57,365 bases of DNA, taken from Acidovorax sp. sic0104. GTDB taxonomy: Bacteria; Pseudomonadota; Gammaproteobacteria; Burkholderiales; Burkholderiaceae_C. The position numbers were made by a program, and so were the translations under genes. The stretch is from contig NZ_JAHUWH010000025.1 in NCBI RefSeq assembly GCF_019219095.1, positions 1-57,365 of the forward strand, given 5' to 3'. Positions 35,510-43,675 of the stretch are shown piece by piece. The notes under the pieces were generated by a model. The model made no database searches. It was given only the letters and a program-made list of their open reading frames with translations, and was not told the DNA's origin. Position 1 is the stretch's first letter. Each line of letters begins with the position of its first letter.

Positions 35510-36556
35510 ATGGACACCCTTGCCTTCCCCGACCCGCTGATCGACGACCCGCAGCGCCTGCAGGCCCTGCGGCGCTATGCCGTTCTGGACACCCCGATGG
35601 AGCCCGCCTACGACGAGCTGGCGGACATGGCGGGGCACATCTGCGCGGCCCCGGTGGCGTTGATCAGCTTCCTGGACCGCGAGCGACAGTGGTTCAAGGC
35701 CGCGATGGGCCTGGCGGTGCAGGAGACCCCGCTGGACCAGTCCATCTGCCGCTACGCCGCGCGCCAGACCGGCGTGTTCGTGGTGCCCGACCTGGCGCTG
35801 GACCCGCGATTTGCGCACTTCGACATCGTCACGCAAGAACACCCCATGCGCTTTTACGCCGGGGCGCCGCTGGTCACGCCCGACGGCTATGTGCTGGGCA
35901 CCCTGTGTGTGCTGGACTACGTTCCGCGCCTGCTGGCGCCACGCCTGCAGGAGCTGATGCTGGCCTTGGCCCGCCAGGTGATACGGCTGCTGGAGCTCAA
36001 GCGCGCCAACGAACGCCAGGGCCACATGCTGGTGGAGCTGGAAGAGGCGCGCCGCCAGATGGCGGTGCTGGCCCACACCGACGTGCTTACAGGCCTGTCC
36101 AACCGCCGGGCCTTCACCGAACGCCTGCGCCAGGAGCTGGCTTTGCTGCAGCGCGGCGGCGAGCCTGCCAGCCTGCTGATGCTGGACGTGGACCACTTCA
36201 AGCGTGTGAACGACCTGCACGGGCACCATGCGGGCGACATGGCCCTGCAACACGTGGCCGCGCTGTGCCGCGAGGTCTTCCGTGCCGCCGACGTGGTGAG
36301 CCGCTGGGGCGGCGAGGAATTCATGGCGCTGCTGCCCGCGACCGGCGTGGACCAGGCCGGGGCGGTGGCAGAGCGCCTGCATGCTGCACTGGCAGCCCGG
36401 CCCGTGCCGGGAATCGAGCCAGCCCTGGTGCTGACCGCGAGCATGGGGCTGTCGGCCTTCGAGCCGCTGCACCCGCTGGACATCACGCTGCGCACCCTGG
36501 ATGCGGCGATGTACACCGCCAAGCGCGAGGGGCGCAACCGCACGGTGGCCGTCTGA
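35510..36556 (+). CDS. GAF-GGDEF diguanylate cyclase
   Basis: This 348-residue protein has an N-terminal GAF domain (about 15-160, with LISFLDRERQWFKAAMGL and GAPLVTPDGYVLGTLCVLD), a short coiled-coil linker (about 160-195) and a GGDEF domain (about 200-345). The active site reads SRWGGEEFMALLP, so the signature is GGEEF, and an RxxD inhibitory site (RAAD) lies five residues before it. It should make c-di-GMP with product inhibition. The start is uncertain because no ribosome site precedes ATG 35510; other in-frame starts lie up to 225 bases upstream. Confidence 0.9.
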   Translation: MDTLAFPDPLIDDPQRLQALRRYAVLDTPMEPAYDELADMAGHICAAPVALISFLDRERQWFKAAMGLAVQETPLDQSICRYAARQTGVFVVPDLALDPRFAHFDIVTQEHPMRFYAGAPLVTPDGYVLGTLCVLDYVPRLLAPRLQELMLALARQVIRLLELKRANERQGHMLVELEEARRQMAVLAHTDVLTGLSNRRAFTERLRQELALLQRGGEPASLLMLDVDHFKRVNDLHGHHAGDMALQHVAALCREVFRAADVVSRWGGEEFMALLPATGVDQAGAVAERLHAALAARPVPGIEPALVLTASMGLSAFEPLHPLDITLRTLDAAMYTAKREGRNRTVAV

Positions 36557-36574
36557 GGCCGTGCTGCCGGCGAA

Positions 36575-36622
36575 CGCTACTTTTTTGAGAGCTAAAGCCG
36601 CTTGCGCACAGTGCGCCAGATG
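36575..36622 (+). repeat. Family 2 element, copy I (after the GGDEF gene)
   Basis: CGCTACTTTTTTGAGAGCTA, AAGCCGCTTGCGCACAGTGC and GCCAGATGGC follow the family order with several changes. It lies between the convergent GGDEF and creD-linked genes. Confidence 0.6.
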
Positions 36623-36646
36623 GCATTCTGGGCCGCACTGCGCGCT

Positions 36647-37012
36647 TCATCCGCCGCTGTGGCGCGGCAGCATCAGGATCGCCATCCGCCAGCACAGGTC
36701 CCGCAGCGCCCGGCGCATCGCGGGCGACCCGGCGCAGGGCCGTCCGTCCTCTGCGGGGTTGCGAAACGCAGCCTCCAGAACGGCCTGCTTGGCGCTGCGC
36801 AATGCGGCCCGGTCCTGCGACTGCACTGCGGCCATCAGGCGGTCGCGGTAGCGCTGCACGCGCTCCGCTTCCGCCATCGACAAAGCGGTGCCAGGCGGTG
36901 GCTCCACGCAGGGCAGGCTGCGGGGCCCGTCCGGTCCCTGGCAGGCCGCCCCGGCCAGGTGCCGTGCCCAGGCGGCGGCTGCGGGCAGCGGGGAAGTTGA
37001 GGCGGATTTCAC
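36647..37012 (-). CDS. Hypothetical protein co-translated with creD
   Basis: This 121-residue protein starts at a GTG that overlaps the creD stop (CTGTGA), with GGAGG four bases upstream, so translation is coupled. The first ~45 residues are Ala/Pro-rich; the rest is helical with AMRRALRDLCWRMAIL at the end. Four cysteines are present, and no signal peptide is clear. I do not recognise the family. Its position suggests a role with CreD. Confidence 0.7.
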   Translation of the reverse strand: MKSASTSPLPAAAAWARHLAGAACQGPDGPRSLPCVEPPPGTALSMAEAERVQRYRDRLMAAVQSQDRAALRSAKQAVLEAAFRNPAEDGRPCAGSPAMRRALRDLCWRMAILMLPRHSGG

Positions 37013-38454
37013 AGTGCCTCCGTGCGGGCGGGTGCGGTGCGTGCGGCCGCGGGGGGCGGTGGCGTGGGCCGTTGCGGCGCGCTGCCTTGCGAGAGCCCGT
37101 ACCAGTTCACCTTGCGCGTGAGCACCATCACCGCTGCCAGCACCAGGAACAGGGCGATCGCGCCCACGGCCAGCGCGGTCTGCTCCAGCTGCAGCAGCAC
37201 GTACAGGAGCCCGTACAGCAGCGCGATGCCCGCGCCCAGCGGAATGCCGCGCGCCAGGCCGCCCAGCATGTGGCTGGCGTAGTAGGCGAGCAGCAGCACG
37301 CAGGCGCTGGCCGCCGCCGCGTACGAGATGCCGAACGGCAGGTGCTCCGACAGGCTCACCAGCAGCAGGAAGAAGCTGCACAGCGCGCTGCCCACCAGCA
37401 GGTACTGCACGGGGTGTACGCGCAGCTTCTTCATCAGCTCGAACAGACCCACGGCCACGAAGGTGAGGGCGATGAAGAGCACGCCGTACTTGGTGGCGCG
37501 GTCGCTCAGCGAATACGGGTTCACCGGGTCGATGAAAGCCACGTTGAAGCTGTCGGCGCAGTCGCGCGGCGTGGCGCCACCGGGGGCGTAGTCGGCCGGG
37601 CTGTCGTCGTATCCGCCGATACAGATGCGGCTGCCCTTGTCGATGTCGGCCTGCGCGGTGGTGGCCAGCGAGGAGAGGCGCCACTGTGCCGAGAAGCCGT
37701 TTTTCGTCACCTCGCGCTCCGATGGCAGGAAGCGCCCGCCGAAAGAGGGGTGCGGCCAGCTGCTGGTCATCTGCACTTCGGTATTGCCCCCCAGCGGCAC
37801 GATGGCCAGGCGCTCGGTGCCCACCAGCTCCAGGTCCATGCTGGCGGTCAGGCCGGCGGCCTGGCCGCGCACCGTCTCGGGCAGCGTGGCGTGCAGGCCG
37901 CGGCTGTAGGTGGGGTGGAAGGTGCCGGGGCGCAGGGCCAGCGTCTGCTCTCCCAGGGTGAGCTGCGCGGTGCGGATGCCGCGCGCATCGCCCACGGCCA
38001 CCATGATGATCGGTGCACCGCAGTGCATGCGCGAATTCTTCTGGGTGCTTTGCGGCTGCAGGCTGGCCAGCGAGCCCCATTGCGCCGTGAGGTGGGTCTT
38101 CAGGTTGAAGGTGTTCACCTTGTGCAGGCCGCGTGCCCGCTGCTCCATGGCGGCGCCCGAGCGCAGCTTGAGCTGCTCGGGCATGGCGGTGAGCAAGAAC
38201 TCGCGCCGCTGCTCCACCATGCGGCGCTCCTCGCCCTTGCCGGTCTCCACGTCCCAGCTCTCCACGCAGGCGCTGTGGATCATGGGGCCCATCAGCGTCT
38301 GCGGCCCGGCCAGGCTCTCGGCCACGCTCTGCGCGGTCAGGCTTCGGTACCGCAGCCGGTCGCGCACCACGTCCTCGATCATGGACAGGCCGAACAGCAG
38401 CAGCACGGTGATGGCAGCCAGCGCCGCCAGTTTGATGAACAGTGGGTGTTTCAA
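37009..38454 (-). CDS. creD: Inner-membrane protein CreD
   Basis: CreD is an inner-membrane protein induced by the CreBC two-component system and linked to beta-lactam and envelope stress. The 481-residue sequence has one N-terminal membrane segment (LAALAAITVLLLFGLSMI), a periplasmic domain (about 40-340, with YSRGLHATLPE and PSFGGRFLPSEREV) and about six C-terminal segments. TTG at 38454 is the likely start, with GGAGGA in front, giving MKHPLFIKLAAL. A CreB-type direct repeat lies 65-80 bases upstream. Confidence 0.93.
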   Translation of the reverse strand: MKHPLFIKLAALAAITVLLLFGLSMIEDVVRDRLRYRSLTAQSVAESLAGPQTLMGPMIHSACVESWDVETGKGEERRMVEQRREFLLTAMPEQLKLRSGAAMEQRARGLHKVNTFNLKTHLTAQWGSLASLQPQSTQKNSRMHCGAPIIMVAVGDARGIRTAQLTLGEQTLALRPGTFHPTYSRGLHATLPETVRGQAAGLTASMDLELVGTERLAIVPLGGNTEVQMTSSWPHPSFGGRFLPSEREVTKNGFSAQWRLSSLATTAQADIDKGSRICIGGYDDSPADYAPGGATPRDCADSFNVAFIDPVNPYSLSDRATKYGVLFIALTFVAVGLFELMKKLRVHPVQYLLVGSALCSFFLLLVSLSEHLPFGISYAAAASACVLLLAYYASHMLGGLARGIPLGAGIALLYGLLYVLLQLEQTALAVGAIALFLVLAAVMVLTRKVNWYGLSQGSAPQRPTPPPPAAARTAPARTEAL

Positions 38455-38518
38455 GGAGTCCTCCGCAAGTGATGTGGAGGGCAGTGTTGGCGGCGTGCGT
38501 GAGGTGTCGATGAAGTTT

Positions 38519-38534
38519 GTGAAGCCGGTGTGAA
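38519..38534 (-). promoter_or_regulatory. CreB binding site (cre tag) upstream of creD
   Basis: On the minus strand the sequence is TTCAC-ACCGGC-TTCAC, a perfect match to the CreB direct repeat TTCAC-N6-TTCAC known from enterobacteria. A further half-site-like TTCAT follows toward creD. It lies 65 bases from the creD start and about 120 bases before the divergent 38651 gene. Confidence 0.75.
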
Positions 38535-38650
38535 GTGGCGCGAGGTGCAAGAGATCCGGCGCGAAGCCCGTTACCTGAAAGGTCATCGACGGCGGGCTCG
38601 GACCGGCCTAGAAACGGGTGGTCCGTCTCTTCATGAATAAAGGTGTGCGC

Positions 38651-39025
38651 ATGCGCAAGATCGTCTCAGGGGTGCTCGTGCTGGTGGCCGTGATCCATGT
38701 CCTGCCGCTGGCCGGGGTTCTGGGGGCCGGCAAGCTGTTCCAGCTGTACGGCGTGCCGTTGCAGGACCCGAACCTCGTGCTGCTGATGCGCCACCGGGCC
38801 GTGCTTTTCGGCCTGCTGGCCGCGCTGCTGGGCTATGCAGCGCTGCGGCCCGACTGGCATCGCATCGCGCTGGTGGCCGGCCTGGTGAGCGTGGCGTCAT
38901 TCCTGTGGCTGTGGCTGGACGCGCCGGGCACCAACGGTGCGATGGACACCATTGCACGCGTGGATGGGGTCGCGCTGGCGTTGCTGGTGGTGGCTGCCAT
39001 CGCGCATGCCAGAGGGGGCCGGTAG
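38651..39025 (+). CDS. Small four-helix membrane protein, unknown function
   Basis: This 124-residue protein has about four hydrophobic segments (IVSGVLVLVAVIHVLPLAGV, AVLFGLLAALLGYAAL, IALVAGLVSVASFLWLWLD, VALALLVVAAIAHA) and little else. Similar proteins are often labelled phosphopantetheine adenylyltransferase in error; no nucleotidyltransferase motif is present. AAGGTG fits ATG 38651; in-frame starts at 38633 and 38618 are weaker. It lies between creD and creC on the opposite strand, sharing the cre-tag region with creD. Confidence 0.7.
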   Translation: MRKIVSGVLVLVAVIHVLPLAGVLGAGKLFQLYGVPLQDPNLVLLMRHRAVLFGLLAALLGYAALRPDWHRIALVAGLVSVASFLWLWLDAPGTNGAMDTIARVDGVALALLVVAAIAHARGGR

Positions 39026-39035
39026 CAGGCCTCGC

Positions 39036-40514
39036 TCAGTCCATGCCAGGGGTCGCCCGGGGGCCGAACTCCAGCGCCACGCGCAGGCCCGGCGCCGTGT
39101 TGGCCACCACCATCTGCCCGCCGTGCAGCGCCATCACGCGCCGCACGATGGCCAGCCCCAGGCCCGAGCCGCTGCGCTCGCCGCTGGGCCGCGCCGTGGT
39201 GAAGAAGCGCTCGCCCAGGCGCGGCAGTGCGTAGTCGGGCACGCCGGGGCCCGCGTCCTGCACGGCCACGGTGCCGCCCCGCAGCTCCACCTGCACCGTG
39301 CTGCCCTCGGGCGCGAAATCGATGGCGTTGTCCAGCAGGTTGGTCAGAGCCAGCGTCACCAGCTCCGCTTCCCACGGGCCGCTGCTGCCCGTGCCCGACA
39401 GTGCAAGCGTGATGCCCCGCTGCGCGGCGCGCGCGCGTATCTGGGCGATGGCGGCCTCGGCGCAGCCCTGCAGCGGCACGGGCGCACGGCCTTCCGCATG
39501 GTGGCGCTGCTCCAGCTTGGACAGCTCCAGCAAGCGGTCGATGATGCGCTGCAGGCGCTCGCTTTGCTGCACCACCTGGGTCGCGAACTCGGCGCGGTCG
39601 GCGGCGGGCAGCTCGTCCTGCAGCAGTTCGCCCGCGCCACGGATGGCTGCCACGGGGCTCTTGAGCTCGTGCGTGAGGGCGCGCACATAGCCTTCGATGT
39701 AGTCGCGCCCCTCCAGCCGGGCGCGCATGCGGTCCATGGCGCGTGCCAGGTCGCCCAGCTCGCCGGGCACCTGCGGCACGGCCAGCGCTGCGGCGGGCGG
39801 GGCGTCGGCGTCGCGACGCTCGCCATCCGCCGGGCCTTGCACGCTCAACGCGTAGTCGCGCAGGCGCCGCACGTTCCATACCATCCACAGCGTCACGGCC
39901 ACGCCCACTGCGGCCGACAGCGCCAACAGCAGCAGCCCGCCCATGAACACCTTGCGCTCGGCGCGGTCGATGAAGCGCTGCACCGTGCGCGTGGGCTTGG
40001 CCACCGTGAGCACCCCGGCAATCTCGTCCTTCACATAGATCGGCGCCGCCACATGCATCACGCCGCTGGTGTCGTCGCTGTCCACGTCGCGTGTGGAGCG
40101 CGCGCCGTACTCGCCACGCAGTGTGCGTGCCACATCGCGCCACTGCGAGTAGTCGGCCCCGATGGCGCGGTTTTCCGAATCGAACAGCACCCGGCCCTGC
40201 CGGTCGGTCACGTAGATGCGGTAGTCCAGCGACTGCTTGGAAAACCCCCAGATCGCCGCATCGACCGGCCGGCTCGCATAGCGGCGCACGTGCTGCGCGA
40301 ACGGGCTGGCCTGCCCGCCGCCATCCGCCAGCCGCCCGGCGGCCAGGTCTTCGCTGGCCAACTCCGCGAGGATGTTGGCCGTGTCGACCATCATGTCCTC
40401 CATCACCTCGCGCACGCTCGGCTTGATCTCGGCCATGAACACGCGCAGCACGAAGAACGCGGCGATGCCGTTGATGAGGAAAAAGGCGAAGAGAAGGCGG
40501 ATGCCCAGGCGCAT
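39036..40514 (-). CDS. creC: Sensor histidine kinase CreC
   Basis: CreC is the membrane sensor kinase of the CreBC system. The 492-residue sequence has two membrane segments (about 8-28 and 190-213) around a CHASE/Cache-like periplasmic domain, then HAMP-like sequence, an H-box with His282 (ALTHELKSPVAAIRGA), N-box LTNLLDNAIDFA, G1 DAGPGV and G2 GSGLGLAI. Unlike E. coli creBC, it does not touch creB: a 477-residue membrane-anchored protein gene lies between them. Confidence 0.92.
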   Translation of the reverse strand: MRLGIRLLFAFFLINGIAAFFVLRVFMAEIKPSVREVMEDMMVDTANILAELASEDLAAGRLADGGGQASPFAQHVRRYASRPVDAAIWGFSKQSLDYRIYVTDRQGRVLFDSENRAIGADYSQWRDVARTLRGEYGARSTRDVDSDDTSGVMHVAAPIYVKDEIAGVLTVAKPTRTVQRFIDRAERKVFMGGLLLLALSAAVGVAVTLWMVWNVRRLRDYALSVQGPADGERRDADAPPAAALAVPQVPGELGDLARAMDRMRARLEGRDYIEGYVRALTHELKSPVAAIRGAGELLQDELPAADRAEFATQVVQQSERLQRIIDRLLELSKLEQRHHAEGRAPVPLQGCAEAAIAQIRARAAQRGITLALSGTGSSGPWEAELVTLALTNLLDNAIDFAPEGSTVQVELRGGTVAVQDAGPGVPDYALPRLGERFFTTARPSGERSGSGLGLAIVRRVMALHGGQMVVANTAPGLRVALEFGPRATPGMD

Positions 40515-40593
40515 GGGTCAGCGGACCCTTCTGCTTAAACAGAAGCTGCAAAAAATTGCCGGGTGCGCGCAGGCGGCGGATCTCATGCCCATT

Positions 40594-42027
40594 TCACCCG
40601 CGCAACCGAACGCGATAGGTCGAGGATCGGCCGGGGTTCTGGTTCTGCTTCTCGCGGCCTTCAAACACCAGGCTGCTGGTGGCCGCATCCCATTGCATGG
40701 GTTCCTGGGTGTAGGGGTCGTGCAGCGTCTGGGGTGACCTGGCCAGCCAAGCGGGCATGTCGGGCGGGGCGACCTGTTCTACGGCGGCACGGCGCTGCAG
40801 GAGGACAAGGCGGCGATAGCCGTCGATGTCTGCCACCCGCTCGATGTATGTACGGTAGACAGGCACTGTGGTGGCAAAAACGCAAGATCCGGCGACGTTG
40901 CGCAAGCGTTTCCAGGGCAAGCAAACGCTGTCATCGTCTACTAGTTGCATGATCCTGGAGAAGGCCGCACTTTGTTGATGAATCGGCAGAGCACTGACAG
41001 CACGTACTTGCTTCAGGTATTCGATGCTTTGATTCACCGTTTGCCTCGGCAAATAAGCCACACGGCTTGGTCTGTTCAAAGCATGCTTCCACCATGCAAG
41101 GGGGTCATCTCCCGCGGACGGGTAAAAGCCAGAGTCCGCAGGGGGATACAGGATGCTGGCAATGTATTGCATTTCCCCCTTCAGCGCTGATTCCAGGGAT
41201 GTGGTCGGTGCGGATAGCAGTTCTTCGATCGCCTTGGACTCCGCCATAGGCGGTGCCGATGCCGTTCGTGCGCTCGCGTCGCTCAGCCACCGCAACTCCC
41301 GGTGCTGCATGGCCAGCGCGACCATGGAGGCAATCAAGCTGTTGGAATGGCTTGCCAGGCGGCTTCGCAGTTGAACGGCCTGGTGGGCGATGTCCAGGGC
41401 TTGCTGCGGTCGCCCATGCATCCATTCCTGCGATGCCTGGGCCAGCCAAAGCTCATGAGCGCGTACGAGGAGCCCATAGGGTGGGAATTCAGACTGCAGG
41501 TAAATAGGGGCGGGGTTGCTGAACTGCGGAGAACCGGCCGCAGCCGCCAGCCGCTGCAGCAGGGCCTGGTGGGTTTTTGCCAGAGCCTGCACTTCATCGC
41601 CGTGCTTCACAAACCAGGCAAAACAATCCGACTCGTCGACCGGGCAACGAAGCCGGCCGGGCAGTACGTCATCCAGCGGGGATTTGGCGGGGATGGGCGA
41701 GGGTATCCCTTCCTGCCGGTCGCCATGGACCTCCACCCAGCGCCTGCGCTCGATTTCGCGCGCGAGGCGCGTGCGGCCCAGTGCCACGGCGTCACCGATT
41801 GCACCACCCCCGATGGGCGCATCCAGCCCCATGACGATCAGATAGCCGTTGCCCTCCAGGGCTTGCTCAGTGGGCGGTGTGTACTGCAGCGCCTGCTGGG
41901 CGGCCTCGCTCAGGGCATCGTCGTTCCAGTTGGCAACGATCAGTGCGGCCAGCCCCAGAGCGGCCAGTCCCCCCAGGGCCAGCATCAGCCAGCCCAGTGC
42001 TTTCAGGCAACGGCGTAGGTACTTCAT
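40594..42027 (-). CDS. Membrane-anchored hypothetical protein between creB and creC
   Basis: This 477-residue protein has one N-terminal anchor (about residues 9-32, ALGWLMLALGGLAALGLAALIVAN), then a soluble, mostly helical part rich in Gln, Leu and Ala. Blocks such as GYLIVMGLDAPIGGGAIGDA, YGLLVRAHELWLAQA and DPYTQEPMQWDA are visible; the last resembles a motif at the end of some uncharacterised membrane proteins. It sits in the gap between creB and creC, so it may serve the Cre response. A family 2 element covers the bases in front of its ATG. Confidence 0.75.
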   Translation of the reverse strand: MKYLRRCLKALGWLMLALGGLAALGLAALIVANWNDDALSEAAQQALQYTPPTEQALEGNGYLIVMGLDAPIGGGAIGDAVALGRTRLAREIERRRWVEVHGDRQEGIPSPIPAKSPLDDVLPGRLRCPVDESDCFAWFVKHGDEVQALAKTHQALLQRLAAAAGSPQFSNPAPIYLQSEFPPYGLLVRAHELWLAQASQEWMHGRPQQALDIAHQAVQLRSRLASHSNSLIASMVALAMQHRELRWLSDASARTASAPPMAESKAIEELLSAPTTSLESALKGEMQYIASILYPPADSGFYPSAGDDPLAWWKHALNRPSRVAYLPRQTVNQSIEYLKQVRAVSALPIHQQSAAFSRIMQLVDDDSVCLPWKRLRNVAGSCVFATTVPVYRTYIERVADIDGYRRLVLLQRRAAVEQVAPPDMPAWLARSPQTLHDPYTQEPMQWDAATSSLVFEGREKQNQNPGRSSTYRVRLRG

Positions 42028-42070
42028 AAAAAATGATAGCTATTAGCGCAGGCTGGAAAGGCTCCAGGGC
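42027..42070 (-). repeat. Family 2 element, copy H (at the start of the creB-creC linker gene)
   Basis: Forward strand AAAAAATGATAGCTATTAGC, then GCAGGCTGGAAAGGCTCCAG. Left half clear, hairpin degraded. It occupies the region just before the ATG of the linker gene and may affect its translation. Confidence 0.6.
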
Positions 42071-42076
42071 CGATTC

Positions 42077-42772
42077 TTAAGGCACATCAAGGCAATACCC
42101 CATGCCCCGGTGCGTGCTGATGTACTCGGTCGCTGCATCCACCTCGCGCAGCTTGGCGCGCAGGGTCTTGATGTGGGTGTCCACGGTGCGGTCGGTGCTG
42201 TCGCTGTCGTCGCCCCAGGCTGCTGCCAGCAGGGCTTCGCGCGAATGGATGCGGCCTGCGCCGCGCAGCAGGTGGGCCAGCAGGCGGTACTCGCGCCGGG
42301 TCAGCGCGAGCGGCTGGCCGCGCAGGCTGATGCGCTGGCCGTGTTCGTCGTCCTTGAAAATATGGGCAGCCGGCGGCGCGGCGCCCGCGACGGGCCGGGC
42401 ACCTGCGCGCCGCAGCAGCGCCTTGACCCGCGCGGCCAGCTCGCGCGGGCTGAAGGGCTTGGCCAGGTAGTCGTCCGCGCCCAGCTCCAGGCCGAGGACT
42501 CGGTCGATCTCTTCGCCATGGGCGCTCAGCATGAGCACCGGCACGGTGGATGTGCGCTCGGCGTGGCGCAGTTCGCGCAGCAGGTCGAGCCCGCTGCCAT
42601 CGGGCAGTCCGACATCGAGCACGAGCAGGTCAAAGTGCGAGGCCCGGATCTGGCGGCGGGCGTCGTCCACCAGCAGGCTGTGCGTCACGGCCAGGCCGTC
42701 GCGCTCCAGCGCATAGGCCACGGTGCGGGCGATGGCAGGGTCGTCTTCGAGCAGCAGCAGCCGTGCAGTCAT
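42077..42772 (-). CDS. creB: Response regulator CreB (OmpR family)
   Basis: CreB is the DNA-binding response regulator of the Cre system. The 231-residue sequence has a receiver domain with acidic pocket (LLEDDPAI, residues 8-14), phosphorylation site Asp53 (LLVLDVGLPDGSG) and Lys105 (YLAKPFSPREL), and a winged-helix domain (about 135-230) with LTRREYRLLAHLLRG and RTVDTHIKTLRAKLRE. It is downstream of marC on the same strand, with a family 1 repeat between, and upstream of the linker gene and creC. Confidence 0.92.
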   Translation of the reverse strand: MTARLLLLEDDPAIARTVAYALERDGLAVTHSLLVDDARRQIRASHFDLLVLDVGLPDGSGLDLLRELRHAERTSTVPVLMLSAHGEEIDRVLGLELGADDYLAKPFSPRELAARVKALLRRAGARPVAGAAPPAAHIFKDDEHGQRISLRGQPLALTRREYRLLAHLLRGAGRIHSREALLAAAWGDDSDSTDRTVDTHIKTLRAKLREVDAATEYISTHRGMGYCLDVP

Positions 42773-42796
42773 TTCTCAATCGTCCGTTGAATCACC

Positions 42797-42924
42797 TGTG
42801 GCCGATGCCACTGGCACGACCCCAGCCAGCGCACACGTGGAACTGGCTCTGCCAGGGCACCGGGTGCGTCCCCCTCCCGCGAAGCGAGAGAGGGGGAAGA
42901 CGCGAAGCGTCTCAGGGGGTGATT
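42797..42924 (-). repeat. Family 1 repeat, copy 9 (after marC)
   Basis: Minus strand: after the marC stop (tandem TGATGA) it reads ACCCCCTGAGACGCTTCGCG, TCTTCCCCCTCTCTCGCTTC, a G-rich arm and core stem GCACCCGGTG / CTGGC-AGA-GCCAG / CCACGTGTGC. It lies between marC and creB. Confidence 0.85.
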
Positions 42925-42926
42925 CA

Positions 42927-43562
42927 TCATCTTGCGATCAACACCGGGAAGATCTTGCCCAGTCCGTCGGCCATCACTTCCACGGCCAGGGCGGCCAGGA
43001 TCAGACCCATGAGCCGGGTCATCACGTTGATGCCGGTCTTGCCCAGCACGCGGGCAATCGGGTCGGCCAGTGCAAAGCACACGGCGGTGGCCAGCGCGAT
43101 GACGACGCCGTAGCCCACCAGCGCCAGTGTCTGCCAGATGCCTTGGGCGCGGTCGGCATAGATCACCACCGTGGACATGCTGGCCGGGCCGGTGAGCAGG
43201 GGGATGGTGAGCGGCACCACGGCGATGGAGCTGCCCGCCGCTGCCTTCTCGGCGCCTTCTTCATACTCGTTGGTGCTGGGCTTGGCCTCGGCGGGCTGGG
43301 CGTTGAGCATGTTCATCGCGCTGATGAGCAGCAGCATGCCCCCGCCCACCTGGAAGCTCTGCAGCGAGATGTTGAAGAAGTCGAGGATCTGAAGGCCCAG
43401 CAGCGCGCAGGCGGCGATCACGCAGAAGACGCTGAAGCTGGCGACCTGGATGGTGCGCCGCCGCTGCGGGTACGAGAAGCCCTGCGTGTAGTGGATGAAG
43501 AACGGCACGATGGCCAGCGGGTTCACGATGGCCAGCAGGGTGATGAGGGGCTTGAGGTCCAT
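42927..43562 (-). CDS. marC: MarC-family integral membrane protein
   Basis: This 211-residue inner-membrane protein has about six hydrophobic segments and MarC/UPF0056 marks: ITLLAIVNPLAIVPFFI at the start, GGGMLLLISAMNMLNAQ and IPLLTGPASMSTVVIYA. Function is not known; the family was once wrongly linked to multiple antibiotic resistance. Its start ATG at 43562 has GGAG eight bases upstream. Same strand as creB, so the two may share a transcript. Confidence 0.9.
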   Translation of the reverse strand: MDLKPLITLLAIVNPLAIVPFFIHYTQGFSYPQRRRTIQVASFSVFCVIAACALLGLQILDFFNISLQSFQVGGGMLLLISAMNMLNAQPAEAKPSTNEYEEGAEKAAAGSSIAVVPLTIPLLTGPASMSTVVIYADRAQGIWQTLALVGYGVVIALATAVCFALADPIARVLGKTGINVMTRLMGLILAALAVEVMADGLGKIFPVLIAR

Positions 43563-43675
43563 CAGGGTGCTCCGAAGGGCAAGAGGGCAGGGCGTTTGTG
43601 CGCGAGTATGCGGGGTTTTCTGCCGCCAGGGCCCGCCGGGCATGCTGCGCTGCAGCGCACGGCGCGCCGTGCCGG

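Noticed and set aside
38651..39025. Phosphopantetheine adenylyltransferase label for the small membrane protein
   Set aside because: The protein is four hydrophobic helices with no nucleotidyltransferase motif, so the label is a common database error.
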